Source of the DNA: Siphonodentalium dalli
Taxonomy: Eukaryota > Mollusca > Scaphopoda > Gadilida > Siphonodentaliidae
Assembly: GCA_032622095.1 (NCBI GenBank)
Contig: CP136062.1
Coordinates: 202,147,959 to 202,211,958, forward strand
DNA length: 64,000 bases
Direction of reading: 5' to 3'
The translations under genes and the position numbers were made by a program. Below are positions 35,589 through 46,348 of the stretch, piece by piece. The notes under the pieces were generated by a model that saw only the letters and a list, made by a program, of their open reading frames with translations, did not search any database and was not told the origin of the DNA. Numbering within the stretch: position 1 is the first letter of the stretch; each line of letters opens with the position of its first letter.

Positions 35589-35960
35589 TTAACCCTTTAC
35601 CCAACAAACCGGCCAAAACCGGCCAAATAAAGTTTCAACAGCCTAAAATATCTTCGGTCTGTCTCAATAGAACCATACAAATATGGATATCATTGGAACC
35701 GGCTCCTTGACCACATTGTGATGGTTACAGTTATGCCCTGTGCCAATGCATTCTCTTATATATGCGAGTCGACCATATGTCGCCTCGCATATATAAGAGA
35801 ATGCATTGTCCTAAAAAATATCTTTTTTTAACACTTTTTACCATTTTTTCTTACATTCTTTAACAATTTTATAATTTTTAATGTGTTAAGCCAATGCATT
35901 CTCTTATATATGCGAGGCGAATGCATTGGCACAGGGCCGTTCTGTTGGGTAAAGGGTTAA
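35589..35960. mobile_element. TTAA-flanked piggyBac-type MITE, copy C
   Basis: Same ends (TTAACCCTTTACCCAACA / TGTTGGGTAAAGGGTTAA) and orientation as copy A, with a duplicated AAACCGGCC near the left end. The first hairpin is complete. The second has lost its centre and most of one arm, leaving CTCTTATATATGCGAGGCGA joined directly to ATGCATTGGCACAGGG, a typical palindrome-deletion scar. It is inserted next to a decayed LINE. Confidence 0.88.
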
Positions 35961-35969
35961 AGTTGGTAC

Positions 35970-37120
35970 GTAGCATACGGGATTGTAGGTTTATGTCATC
36001 TTTTCATTGGTTTGTGAAGATATGTAGTGGTATGTTTTCAGTAGATGTGGTTCCAGCCATAGTTCCGTGAATATTTCCAGTTTGTCAAGTGATCATTGTT
36101 GGATTATTATATTTGTTGTAAGTGTCTAAAAGTGGAATGGGTAAAATATTACTTCACCAATCATGCATGAATAGATAACATTTAATTCTGTATATGTCCT
36201 TTATTTTGAGAATATTACTAAATTTAAAAAGACTGGAATTATTGTATCTTACGTTGTGGATAGTTCGGATAGATTTATTCTGTAGTACAATAAGTTTATT
36301 GACGGTTTTAGCATTTCCTCAAGTGTCAATAGAGTATATTATATGACTTTGGATCAGAGAGTGATATCACATGTGCATACTTTTTGTGGAAGCTACACGA
36401 TTAATGGCAAACAGCGCTCGAGATATTACTGTTGAGATGACAGATACATGGTTTTTAAATGTTAAATGTTCATCAATACCAAGGAATTTGAATGTAGTCT
36501 CTCGATAATTATTGCCTATTCTTTCTATTTGATTACCATTTATTATAATATGGTGATTATTGGAACTAATTTTTACCACCTGTTGGTTAACTTGGTTTAA
36601 TGATATACTTGGTTTTGTTGGTGTTTAATGATAGCTTATTTGCCTTACACCAATTATTTAAGCAACTGAATTGAGCATTGGTATGGAAAGAAAGAGATTT
36701 TATGTCATGAGATGAATATACTGTTGTCATCTGCAAATGACAAGACAGTTTTGTATTTGTGTGCACATCATTGACATATATCAGAAAAATTATTGGCCCC
36801 CAGTATATGACCTTGAGGAACCCCAATCGTGTTTGTTCCGCTTTGAAGAGACTTCGCCATCAATGTCTACATATTGCATCCTGTCCTTTACGTAGCTTTA
36901 TGTAGCTTTTTAGCATTGTCCCTATTGCCGTAGTATTCCAGTTTAGTTAAAAATATATCATAGTTTATCGTATCGAAAGTTTTGAAAAGTCAATAAAAGT
37001 AGCTAATGCACAGTGCTTAGTTTTCTTATTATTTATATTTGCTGAATTTAGAAGTTTAATTATAGGATGTATAGTGGGGCGACCTTTACGAAGCCATATT
37101 GGTGAATGTAGAATGTATCA
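35970..37120 (-). pseudogene. Decayed LINE reverse transcriptase fragment
   Basis: On the minus strand the order is GRPTIHPIIKLLNSANI (finger, ~37080), ALATFIDFSK (~37000), FLIYVNDVHTNTKLSCHL (~36790) before a damaged catalytic region, LSLNTNKTKYII (~36600), TFKFLGIDEHLTFKNHVSVI (~36480), and NKLIVLQNKSIRTIHNVRYN near 36260. These are successive RT and thumb blocks of a CR1/jockey-type LINE. Frames change several times and the ADD triad is not intact. No endonuclease and no 3' tail are seen. Confidence 0.8.
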
Positions 37121-37539
37121 TCAAAATATTCCGCTAAACGACTGCAAACGAAAGGTGACATTCTGCGTCACCCTCCCGACTTTACATATCTCGATATGGC
37201 ATTCTATGTCACCCACCCGACTTTACATATATCGATGTGAAGCCTCGTTAAATTTTATTTTATTTATCTGCTATTGATTATCTGTTCGGTCTGTATTCTT
37301 ATACTGATTCAATGTTTGAACACTAGTTAGTTCTTTAATTTATATTCCTGACATCAAGCGGAAACGATTGCTCTCGATTGGTTTTATTTGTACATATACA
37401 CTCATTGTGTTAGTCTCATCCACTGTATTCTGCTTCGCTACGATAGTTGTTGACCGCCTGAGTATGTTCTTAGTCGTGATATGGACTAGCTGCTCAAAGT
37501 TAAACCTCAATCAATCATATGTTCCAGCGGAATGTTCTC

Positions 37540-37765
37540 AATGTTTCGCTCAGAAGTGAGAAAGACTCTCTTTATAGTTACCACATCAGGAGTAAACTAA
37601 CAAGATACGCTCTTCGTTGTTCGATGCTGAAGAAAAGTCGACTTTCTAAATTCTTTGACTTGAATGTTTCACCTGTTGCATGCAAACTCCACATGAAAGT
37701 ATTTAATGTATTTATCGACTTTTTTCATCTCCGGCACCGGACAAAAGCGAGCATTTATTGGGATT
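37540..37765 (+). repeat. AACGCTCTTTAT-family repeat copy
   Basis: Contains AGTGAGAAAGACTCTCTTTA, TTACCACATCAGGAG, GATACGCTCTTCGTTGTTC and AAAAGCGAGCATTTATT, matching the order in 56490-56670. A more diverged partner lies at 37970-38150 (AGTGAGAAAAGG, TACCATATCAGG). Non-coding. Confidence 0.55.
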
Positions 37766-37969
37766 TCTAACTATTGAATATTTAGTCATGTCTTGATGGA
37801 ATGTTTGGGAGATCGCAATCCCAGTCAAAAATCCCAGTCCTGAATCCCGCCATTCGTGTCTGGGGTATTCCTATTTAAAAGGGCATGGCTGATTTGATCC
37901 TGTGTAATTTGGAATTATGGACAATACAGTGTCGATAAATACACGGTATATCGACTTCATATACTCTGA

Positions 37970-38155
37970 CAAAGCATTTTCAATATTCTGCCAAAAAGTG
38001 AGAAAAGGTTTTCATTTTTACCATATCAGGTATACACTGATCATTAACATTAACATCCTGTCATCGACAATAAATCAGTGTAAAATATTTCACGTATTTA
38101 ACGACCTGTTTTGTATCACCGGAAGCGGATCGGCATATGCATTGCGTCGTATAGC
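37970..38155 (+). repeat. Diverged second copy of the preceding repeat
   Basis: Shares AAAGTGAGAAAAGGTTTTCA, TACCATATCAGG and CACCGGAAGCGGATCGGC-type islands with 37540-37765, giving a local direct duplication about 430 bp apart. Non-coding. Confidence 0.4.
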
Positions 38156-38159
38156 TTGA

Positions 38160-39705
38160 GGCTTCAAACTCCTATGTTCCTTTAAACCTTAGACATGTTT
38201 AGGTAAACGGTTATTCGGTATGATAAATTGCTCCATTTAGATGAGAATAGTTTTTTCTCAAAACCCAATTACATGAGCATAAAACGATGTTTTGAACGGA
38301 ACGAGTCTTGCATATCGAATCACATGGTGGACATCTGTACCTGGGATACTAACTACATGGGAACTTGTTGAATGTTTTCCAATTTAGTTCGGTATTTACT
38401 AGTGTTTTGTTTATACCTCTCCTCTGTAGTCAAAACCGGTCAACGAGTGTGAGGTGAGTGAGATGTACTGTTACGATCATAATGGCGTCACTCCATGTCG
38501 ATACCGTGTATTGCATCAAGACACTATAGTATTGGTTTCAATGGTGCGATCAATATTTGTTTGTACACAAACGTAGCAATGGTAGTTGTATTGTTTATAA
38601 TTGGTATTGAGGAGACACACATGACACACACACTAGAGTAACGATATATTGAAAGTTTGAATATTCTTGCACTCACATTAGTTTTGCACACAATTCAAGC
38701 GGCACATAATCTCAATTGGGCCATTCTCTCACTTGCGACATCAGGGAAAGTATAGCATATATTAAAAGTGATATAATTAATGTAAAGAGATAAGTGGATT
38801 GTTATTCCGCTGGCATTTGGGCGACACGACGCTCTTCAAGAGACATCTCAAGTAATACAGATATAGGAGTTCAGTTTGACGCATTTAAATTAACGATGGT
38901 ATAGTTTTATTATGCTAAATTGGAAAGGGCATCTTTAATCTTGAACGGTGCATCTTTAACCTATTTTGATCTCACCAATTACTGGACGACGTGCAACGAA
39001 CAATTACAATTTGAGACTTGACTATTGCATGTCTCTTTAACCATTTCTGGATTCTCCAAACCAGTTGTAAATTAACAGATTGGATTGGACTACAATGTAT
39101 TTATTATTCATGTGGATGGGTATTCGGGAGATATAGAGACCACAGACATAAACAAAAACAAATAATACAATCCGCGGAAGGATTCCTATTGAGTGGTGTA
39201 ACAGATAAAACGTTCAACAAACCGTTTGTTGAACTTATTATTGTCTGAACATTTCCTAAGGGATGACTATTTAATAAAGAAAGGGTTATCGATAATGATA
39301 TACCTGTACCGTATATGCGGGTCAGCCATTAAAGACCGGCACTTCCCGATGCATTACTATTCAAATTATGATGTCTAAACTCGGCACGGTTCTTGATTAG
39401 AGAGGGTTAATTATTCATTTGATCAACGTTTAGAGCGTATAATCAAATCATAACGGGCTATCTGACCGTTGCCAACGGCTTTTGTTCAGTTGCCAAATCA
39501 CGAAAGTCGTGTTAGCAGCCAGTTGTAATTTTCCCAGATCGTCTTTGATGTTCCGTTTATGAGATATAGTTTACGCAACCATAGTTATCTTAATGCGCGT
39601 TAAGCCGAAAGAGTTGTTGTGTCCATGGTGTGTATTCCTCTTATATACCATGGTACGGTACCGTGCTCTTCTTCCAGAGAAGCATTGAAATTTGACTGGT
39701 CGCGC
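38160..39705. other. No gene seen
   Basis: A 1.5-kb spacer. Short frames only, for example 39018-39248 (+), without known domains. Confidence 0.4.
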
Positions 39706-39710
39706 ATTAA

Positions 39711-40411
39711 TCTATACCAAAACTCAATTTTGTTTGTTTGTACTTTTGTTTGTCCGCTTATAGGCGACCAAACGACTTGACCATCGGAGCTGAAAATTTG
39801 TATATAGACGTAGTTTGAAGTATTAGATAGGTCCCGTTGACCGCAGATGTCATTAAAAAAAACAGCTGAGACTCCGCGTGCAATGATGTTAACAAGTTGC
39901 TGTTATAAGCTGACAAAACGCTCTTTAGTCATACCATATCATGAAAATATCAATAGTTAACGCTCTTTATCGTTAGTCTACACAGAGACCGCAATCAACA
40001 TTACACACCGCCTCGAATAGCGTAATCGAGCGACCACAACGCTCTTTATACATACCATATCAGGAATACAATCCGAAATAGATCAACAGTGAACGTTGTT
40101 CATTACGAACATGATTGTTTTATGGCACCATGCCTCCGAAACGCTTCAAGTTGTCAAGAAAAAACATCAAAGAGAAAAAGTATGTTACACGAGTAGCTGA
40201 GACACCAGACGAACATAAAAATCATCTAAACGATGTCCGCACTCACATAGCAGCTGAGACCCTCGACGAACACGAAGATTGACTAAATGATGCCCGAAGA
40301 CCACCAATGTGGTGTACAAAGAAGTTCTTTGAAATTGAGTAAATGTATGTCAAAACACTTCAATTTGTTTCCAAGCTTCTTTACCCGAGCAACACCGGGT
40401 ACCCCAGCTAG
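39711..40411 (+). mobile_element. Non-autonomous Helitron
   Basis: Starts TCTATACCAAAACTC directly after an A, then GTTTGTTTGTACTTTTGTTT, TATAGGCGACCAAACGACTT and GAGCTGAAAATTTGTATATA, the typical opening of animal Helitrons. Ends with a hairpin TACCCG-AGCAACAC-CGGGTA (40382-40401) followed by CCCCAG and CTAG (40408-40411), then T, that is, insertion between A and T. This combination (5' TC, 3' hairpin, CTRR, A/T target, no terminal inverted repeats) is diagnostic. It keeps a remnant of the coding start but no Rep or helicase domain. Confidence 0.88.
40130..40345 (+). pseudogene. Helitron protein N-terminal remnant
   Basis: ATG near 40131 opens MPPKRFKLSRKNIKEKKYVT, followed by ETPDEHKNHLNDVRTHIAAE, TLDEHED, a stop, and LNDARRPPMWCTK. 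The repeated ETP/TLDEH...LNDxR pattern resembles the Arg-rich heptad-like start of Helitron Rep/helicase proteins. The reading is cut by a TGA near 40280 and then stops before any Rep motif. It is a relic left in a deleted, non-autonomous copy. Confidence 0.55.
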
Positions 40412-40422
40412 TCAGATATATA

Positions 40423-40632
40423 CAGTAATGCCCTAAATAATCGACTCCTTAACCACAGCATAATTATGGGTAACTTTTAAGGATTTAGTCGGAAATATGG
40501 CTTGTTGTCATTCATCGGATAGCTAGTGAGAGCTTTCCGATGAATGGCAACAAGACATATTTCCGACTAAATCCCGAAAAGTTACCCATAATTCTGCTGC
40601 GGTTAAGGAGTCGATCATTTAGGGCATTACTG
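40423..40632. mobile_element. Nearly perfect palindromic Tc1/mariner-type MITE
   Basis: The element is essentially two ~100-bp inverted arms around a loop of about 8 bp. The left arm starts CAGTAATGCCCTAAAT and runs through TCGACTCCTTAACC, TTATGGGTAACTTTT and ATTTAGTCGGAAATATG to CATTCATCGGA; the right arm is its inverse with about five mismatches. TA dinucleotides flank both ends, as for Tc1/mariner insertion, and CAGT ends are typical. It lies 11 bp after the Helitron 3' end. Confidence 0.88.
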
Positions 40633-40644
40633 TATCTTATTCGA

Positions 40645-41462
40645 TTATTCCTTGGCGAGCTTGGTAACTGGCACTGTGGACTAGGATTTGACGTAACGAT
40701 TGTTCCTTGGCGAGCTTGGTAACTGGCACTGTGGACAAGGATTTGACGTAACATTTGTTCCTTGGCGAGCTTGGTAACTGGCACGGTGGACTAGGATTTG
40801 TATCTTATACGACAGACGTAGCGATCGTTCCTTGGCGAGCTTGGTAACTGGCACTGTGGACTAGGATTTGACGTAGCGATTGTTCCTTGGCGAGCTTGGT
40901 AACTGGCACGGTGGACTAGGCGAGCTTGGTAACTGGTACTGTGGACTAGGAGAGCTTGGTAACTGGCACTGTGTACTAGACGAGCTTGGTAAATGGCACT
41001 GTGGACTAGACGAGCTTGGTAACTGGCACTGTGGACTAGGCGAGCTTGGTAACTGGCACTATGGACTAGGCGAGCTTGGTAACTGACACTGTATACTAGA
41101 CGAGCTTGGTAACTGGCACTGTGGACTAGACGAGCTTGGTAACTGGCACTGTGGACTAGGTGAGCTTGGTAACTGACACTGTGGACTAGGAGAGCTTGGT
41201 AACTGACACTGTGGACTAGGAGAGCTTGGTAACGGACACTGTGGACTAGACGAGCTTGGTAACTGGCACTGTGGACTAGGTGAGCTTGGTAACTGACACT
41301 ATGGACTAGACGAGCTTGGTAACTGGCACTGTGGACTAGGCGAGCTTGGTAACTGGCACTGTGGACTAGGTGAGCTTGGTAACTGACACTGTGGACTAGG
41401 AGAGCTTGGTAACGGACACTGTGGACTAGACGAGCTTGGTAACTGGCACTGTGGACTAGTAT
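40645..41462. repeat. 30-bp satellite array 1, about 24 units
   Basis: Unit GGCGAGCTTGGTAACTGGCA followed by CTGTGGACTA. The first five units (to ~40885) are separated by ~24-bp spacers (GGATTTGACGTAACGATTGT-like). From there about 19 units run head to tail at exactly 30 bp with point variants (TGAGCTTGG, ACGAGC, GGAGAGC; CTGACACT for CTGGCACT). Since 30 is a multiple of three, both strands stay open and produce repetitive frames that should not be read as proteins. The right flank is duplicated at 46798. Confidence 0.95.
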
Positions 41463-41810
41463 TTGGAAAGTATACGACGCGCGTCGTGACCAAAAAAAAT
41501 CCAGATACATGTATACACGGTGGCTTCAAAGATGTCTCGCTTACCAGATAAAAGATCCATTTTCTTTCTCTAGAATGCAACTACACAAAGAGCGTTCGCT
41601 GATATATCTATATATATCAATACTATGCTAATGGATGGAAACTAAAACGGCTAATACATTAATGTCACTTCAATGACAATTTCCAGAGCATATATAGTAC
41701 CTATATGGATTATCTTTATTTTTTTATCGAGAAAATTTTAATCCCCGACAAGTGACAAAACGAGTCTACAAATGTAAATTGAGGCTTGAATATTGGGGGT
41801 ATATGGCCTA
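41463..41810 (+). repeat. Array flank, duplicated at 46798-47140
   Basis: From GTATTTGGAAAGTATACGAC to TTGAGGCTTGAATATTGGGG the sequence recurs downstream of array 2 with about 97% identity, same orientation. So array plus ~345 bp of flank form one duplicated unit about 5.3 kb apart. Confidence 0.9.
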
Positions 41811-41815
41811 AAATT

Positions 41816-42816
41816 CCTTAAATCGACATGTAGTTTGCAATCAAATCGAAAAATAAATTTTCGATATGCCGGTCATCATCATCATATTATGAACATATAG
41901 TATGTGTGGAATGTGTCACGTTAAAATGAGCACCGCGGAGGATCATGTTCCTATTTTTCAGCTGTCATGAAAACGGTAGGCACTTTTATGCATGTTTTCT
42001 CCGTTACCAACCCGAAAAGGTAGCATATGGGTACGTACAGTCCATTTAAACATGTGGCAACAGTTTTATATTGTCACAATCAATACACAATGGTGGCTAT
42101 ATTCACATGCATGCAATTTTATAAAATACTCATGATTCGAGCTGTCACTAGCCAGATGTTTAGGGTCAATGGCTGCCCGTATATCTTAGGATTACCGTGC
42201 AATTAAAAATTCATTCCGAATCGAACACTCTCTATCACTATATATGGTGTATAGACAGACGAAATGGACCAATTTCTTATGTGGGGATATATACGTTTTC
42301 GAAAACATAACATGTGGAAAATATTGATGTGGCGTTTGTGATATGCGACACACATATACTACAGTGGGCGTGGTAACGGAGAAAACACATTTTGGGTCTT
42401 TATATTCCTAAATATTGCGAATCGTTGATACACACTAAATTTTTAATAATATGTGACACAAACGTGTTTGGTTGAATTTCTAACTTCGCTGGAAACATAT
42501 TAACTATTATTTGAAACTACATGCAGTCCCATGTACTTTTAATGTGAATGCGTTTCCAGTAAACCCATATCATTGATCTATGCTGGTGCACACAATTCTG
42601 TGCATCTAAAAATAAGACCTGCGTAATCATGCCATTCAATTTTATTTGATTACATAAATATAAGAATGTGTTAATATATGTCGAACAAGGAATACCTGAC
42701 AATTCAAACGCCCGATGTAATATTAGCATGGACATGATGGTAACGGAGAAAAACCTATATATAGTTATATACGACCTGTATGCAAGTTTATGAATGAGGA
42801 ATATTTTGCTAATGAA
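41816..42816. other. No gene seen; contains three copies of the GGTAACGGAGAAAAC motif
   Basis: Motif copies are at 41994-42008 (inverse), 42372-42386 and 42739-42752, about 370 bp apart. Otherwise AT-rich with no recognised gene. Confidence 0.5.
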
Positions 42817-43462
42817 CGAGGAGTGGTGACTTTCGCTCCACCGGAGACTTCGTCTCAGGTGAGCTAAAAATTAAAGGTCAAAATGCAAAAATGTAATTTT
42901 TTGTTTTTAGAGTTATGTCTCTGGCCTCGCCCCTATTTGACCCGGTGACCCCATTTGAACAAATCTGAACCCCAATCACCCAAGGTCCCTCCGTATCAAA
43001 TATGAATCCATTCGACCCGATGGTACAAGAGAAGAAGTCGTTTTAAGAAATACTATGGAGGGAAAGAGTTATGGCCCAGGCTTCGCAACTATTTGACACA
43101 GTGACCTCATTTGAACAAATCTGAATGTGAGTCACATAGGGAACATCCACACCAAATATGAACCCATTTGACCTGCCGGTAATTGAGAAGAAGATGTTTA
43201 AAAGAATTACTATGGAGAGAAAGAATTATGGCCCTGGCTTCGCAACTATTCGACCCAGTGACCTCATTTGAACAAATCTGAATGAGAGTCACCTAGGGAA
43301 CAGCCACACCAAATATGAACTCATTCGGTCTATAGGTTCCAGAGGAGAAGATGTTTAAAGAGTTGTTGATTGATGGACGGACTGACGGATTGACGGACGG
43401 ATGGACGGACGAGAAGTGATGACTATAGCTCCACCAGAGACTTCGTCTCAGGTGAGCTAAAA
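42817..43462 (+). repeat. Interspersed repeat with terminal direct repeats and three internal ~157-bp units
   Basis: A ~50-bp block with GCTCCACC(G/A)GAGACTTCGT and CTCAGGTGAGCTAAAA sits at both ends in direct orientation. Between them are three tandem units of ~157 bp starting near 42911, 43067 and 43224, each with (G/A)TTATGGCCC...CTTCGCAACTATT, TGACCTCATTTGAACAAATC and CACCAAATATGAAC. Near the right end is a degenerate GGAC/GGAT run (43376-43411). The end block can fold (GGAGAC-TTC-GTCTC). The overall make-up resembles repeats common in molluscs. Confidence 0.75.
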
Positions 43463-43626
43463 AACTACCAAAACAAAATGCATTGTTTTATTCATGGATT
43501 GGTACTAGTATGCAATTTGATTAAAATTCGAAATTAATTTTAAATAGCTAGTAGCCTTCAATTAATTTCCTGCCTATATAAATCAATTTAATAAATGTCA
43601 TCGTTACTAGTGTCATCACATTGAGT

Positions 43627-44345
43627 CTATATGTCTAAACATGACAAACACGTGAAATTATCACCGTCGTCAAAGACACCGTAATCCTCTCCGCAACCTT
43701 CATGAAACCACTTGCCACAATCTGAGCACAACACCCATTCGTCGCGTTTACTGGGGTCGAGTGGATCACCATAAACCCATCCACACTTCCCACAAGTATA
43801 CGCATCTTGACAGTTATTTTCCGCACTCTTTTTTAAAGCTCGCTTGCCTTTGATGACCGTTGGCCGAGAACCATTTGACTCGCGAACATGTGGTACAGAC
43901 ATCGTTGTGAACTTCCAATTGCTTTTCAGGTCGGATTCACCATTTGAGGTTAGAAACTTTAAACAATTGGCGCAGAAACATGACGTTTCTCTGGTAGCGA
44001 TGCCGATTGCGTGTTTGGTAGGAATAACCGCGTGTACCTTGAGTGTTCCAGGAACGGGTAGGACATCGGGAAAACCAATTTCAGGGCGCTTTCGTTGAGG
44101 TGAACAAATGCGACATTGGCATTGGCGTGATTGCCACAATCACAAAATGCGGCGGCGTTCTGTATCACACATTTACCGGTCTTCACTGCAACGTCAGCCA
44201 ACCTCTTGGGGGTCCCTCCAACTCCATCACACGGCCCCTTTCCATGACCTGCTTCCAAATATTGCCAGGTAGCTTTCACGCCCATCTTAGAATGATTGCT
44301 GACAAGGTTGAAGATATGTCTGTTTCGATATTGGCTGGTGGGTGA
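43627..44345 (-). pseudogene. Fragment of a multi-copy invertebrate protein with C-terminal PHD-like finger; frameshifted
   Basis: The minus strand from ~44345 reads QYRNRHIFNLVSNHSKMGVK, ATWQYLEAGHGKGPCDGVGG, TPKRLADVAVKTGKCVIQNA..., resembling the HGKGPCDGxGGxxKR block of an unnamed, often multi-copy invertebrate and cnidarian protein family. Near 44060-44090 a one-base shift moves the frame to VLPVPGTLKVHAVIPTKHAI, a linker, then a PHD-like finger CGKCGWVYGDP...EWVLCSDCGKWFHEGCGE...FTCLSC and a stop at 43627. The Cys4-His-Cys3 pattern is complete. CCACCAG just upstream of the first block could be a splice acceptor, with the ~130-bp satellite in an intron. The frameshift argues for a pseudogene unless it is a sequence error. 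Function unknown; PHD fingers commonly bind histone tails. Confidence 0.7.
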
Positions 44346-44388
44346 ATCCGAAATGTATAGTGGATGTATTTGACACCAGGAACAATAT

Positions 44389-44955
44389 ATAACACCCTTT
44401 GTTTGACCTAAATCGGCCAAGGGGCTGAGAGATAGCATGGGTGTCCTATTTTGAACCCCTCGGGACAGCGACAATTTTGGATCATGCAGGTTGAGGTGTG
44501 TGAGGTGTTTGGAAAGAGTGCCTGGGGAGGCGCACCCTACAACACCCTTTGTTTGACCTAAATCGGTCAACGGGACGAGAAATGGAATGGATGTCCTATT
44601 TGAACCCTTCTGGTCGGCGGGCATTTTGGATCGGGGTGGTGTGAAAGGGGTGAATATTTAGATTATCTTAGGGCACCCTTTGTTTTACCTAAATCGACCA
44701 AGGGGTCGAGAAATGCCATGGGTGCCCTATTTGAACATCTCTGGATGGTGTCCATTTTAGATCGTGGTGTGGTGAAGGGGGTATTTAGATTGGCTTCCTA
44801 CACACACCTTTTATTTGACCTAAATCGGCTGAGAAAAGGCATGGTGCCCTATTTGAACCCTTCTGGACGGCGGTCACTTTGGATCTGGATGGGTGCGTGG
44901 ATAGAATATTTGTGGGGGGGGGGGGGCACCATATACAAAACCCTTTGTTTGACAT
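44389..44955. repeat. Satellite of ~130-150 bp, about 4.2 units
   Basis: Units begin near 44391, 44542, 44673, 44802 and 44937. Each has CACCCTTTGTTTGACCTAAA, TCGG/TCGA, GAGAAATGGNATGG-like, TGNCCTATTTGAACCCTTCT and CATTTTGGATC. Spacing falls from 151 to about 130 bp, with a 12-G run near 44916-44927. It is adjacent to the first block of the PHD-type fragment. Confidence 0.85.
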
Positions 44956-46300
44956 AATTATAAAAATTTCGAATAAGGAATGGAAGTCACCTTCGTTTTA
45001 ATCGGTACTGTAACGGGGTGAATATATCGTTAAGATAGATAACTCTGGTCGCCAGACAAGAAATCCATCCTACATAACCCAACAGAAACTCATCTGCCAC
45101 TCAGAGCCCGTCTGTCTGTTGCAGTGTGAGCAATGGCAACCCGCACTGTCTCTTTGATTTTGCTTTCCCATTTTGCCCGGATAGCATGGCACATTGTCCC
45201 CCTTTGCCCAGTGCGGTGTCCCGATTTGCCCAAAGGCACGGGCAAAGTGGGACAAAACAAGAGGTTCCAAAAGGGACACGCCGAGATGGTGTTTGGTATC
45301 AATGATCACCCGATTATATGCGCCGATGAATTATATACCAATCAACGGCTTTCCATTTTTTCCGGCGAAAATCCTATCTAAAATTCCTTGAAAACATTTG
45401 GTGTCCCGCTTTGCCCGGGTCTCCCCTATTTGTAATTAACCTGGTTAGTTTTTTGTGTTGATCTGAGTCAAACAAACCCCAGACTGCCTATATAGCATCG
45501 CCAAGGGGTTCATATGTGCCTAAAGAATGACCTTCTGGTGTTCGCTGGTAACGGAGAAAACGGTAACGGAGAAAACCGCATATTGTTTACAACCATATAC
45601 AAAAGTCTTGTGATATTAATTTCAACATGCTCACGTGATATCTTGGGCTTGATAGACGTTCCATCAGATGAAATTAGCAGTTGGAGTTAAATAGTCGATT
45701 TTCTATGTTTTATGGTGGTAACGGAGAAAACATCCTTAAATAAACTGTTTTGGGAGTGGCAACTCATCTCTCGTTATTTCTACATACGATTCATTTGCAT
45801 TTAGAGCTATATGTTCCCCAGGTTACACGTGATACTGCGTTTCTTTGTATAAAATTAGGCACTACAGCAAGTTGTATCTGTCAGTTATGACGATTTAATT
45901 GATGGTAACGGAGAAAACACCGTTTTCACGGACAACATACCATGGTGGACTGCTTCCAAATATAGTAACGTTATAGAATAATCGGTTTTTAATGCGAGAA
46001 TCGGTCATACAAGTGAGATAATTACATAGGACTTGTATAATATAGTAACGGGTTACTCAAGTTTCTGAGCTCATGAAATCGGATACCCAATAACGGACAT
46101 CCAAAAAACAGCCAATTTTGTCACTCAAACCTCCCATTTGTGAAATATAAGGAAGCCAACCGGATTTTTCTATGTGATATATATTCGCCATAAGACCCCT
46201 GTTTAATGATGTGTTGCCATTGAGATAGCGGTCGAGACATGCATGAGATACACCCCTCGGACACGTATTTGCCATTTTTTCGCTATAAGGAATTTTGGGC
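44956..46300. other. No intact gene seen; motif cluster
   Basis: 45170-45420 has several TTTGCCC/GGGCAAA and GTCCCGCTTTGCCCGG pieces in both orientations, a possible decayed inverted repeat. GGTAACGGAGAAAAC occurs at 45547, 45562, 45717 and 45904. The long minus-strand frame covering 46057-46917 is open only because it runs into the 30-bp satellite. Confidence 0.45.
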
Positions 46301-46348
46301 CATATATGCCGTTTTAATGTAAATAAAAATGCTAGGTTTGGCAACTCA

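Noticed and set aside
44718-45391. Frames of 65-82 codons around 44.7-45.4 kb
   Set aside because: They run through satellite units or TTTGCCC inverted pieces, and overlapping frames on both strands are open.
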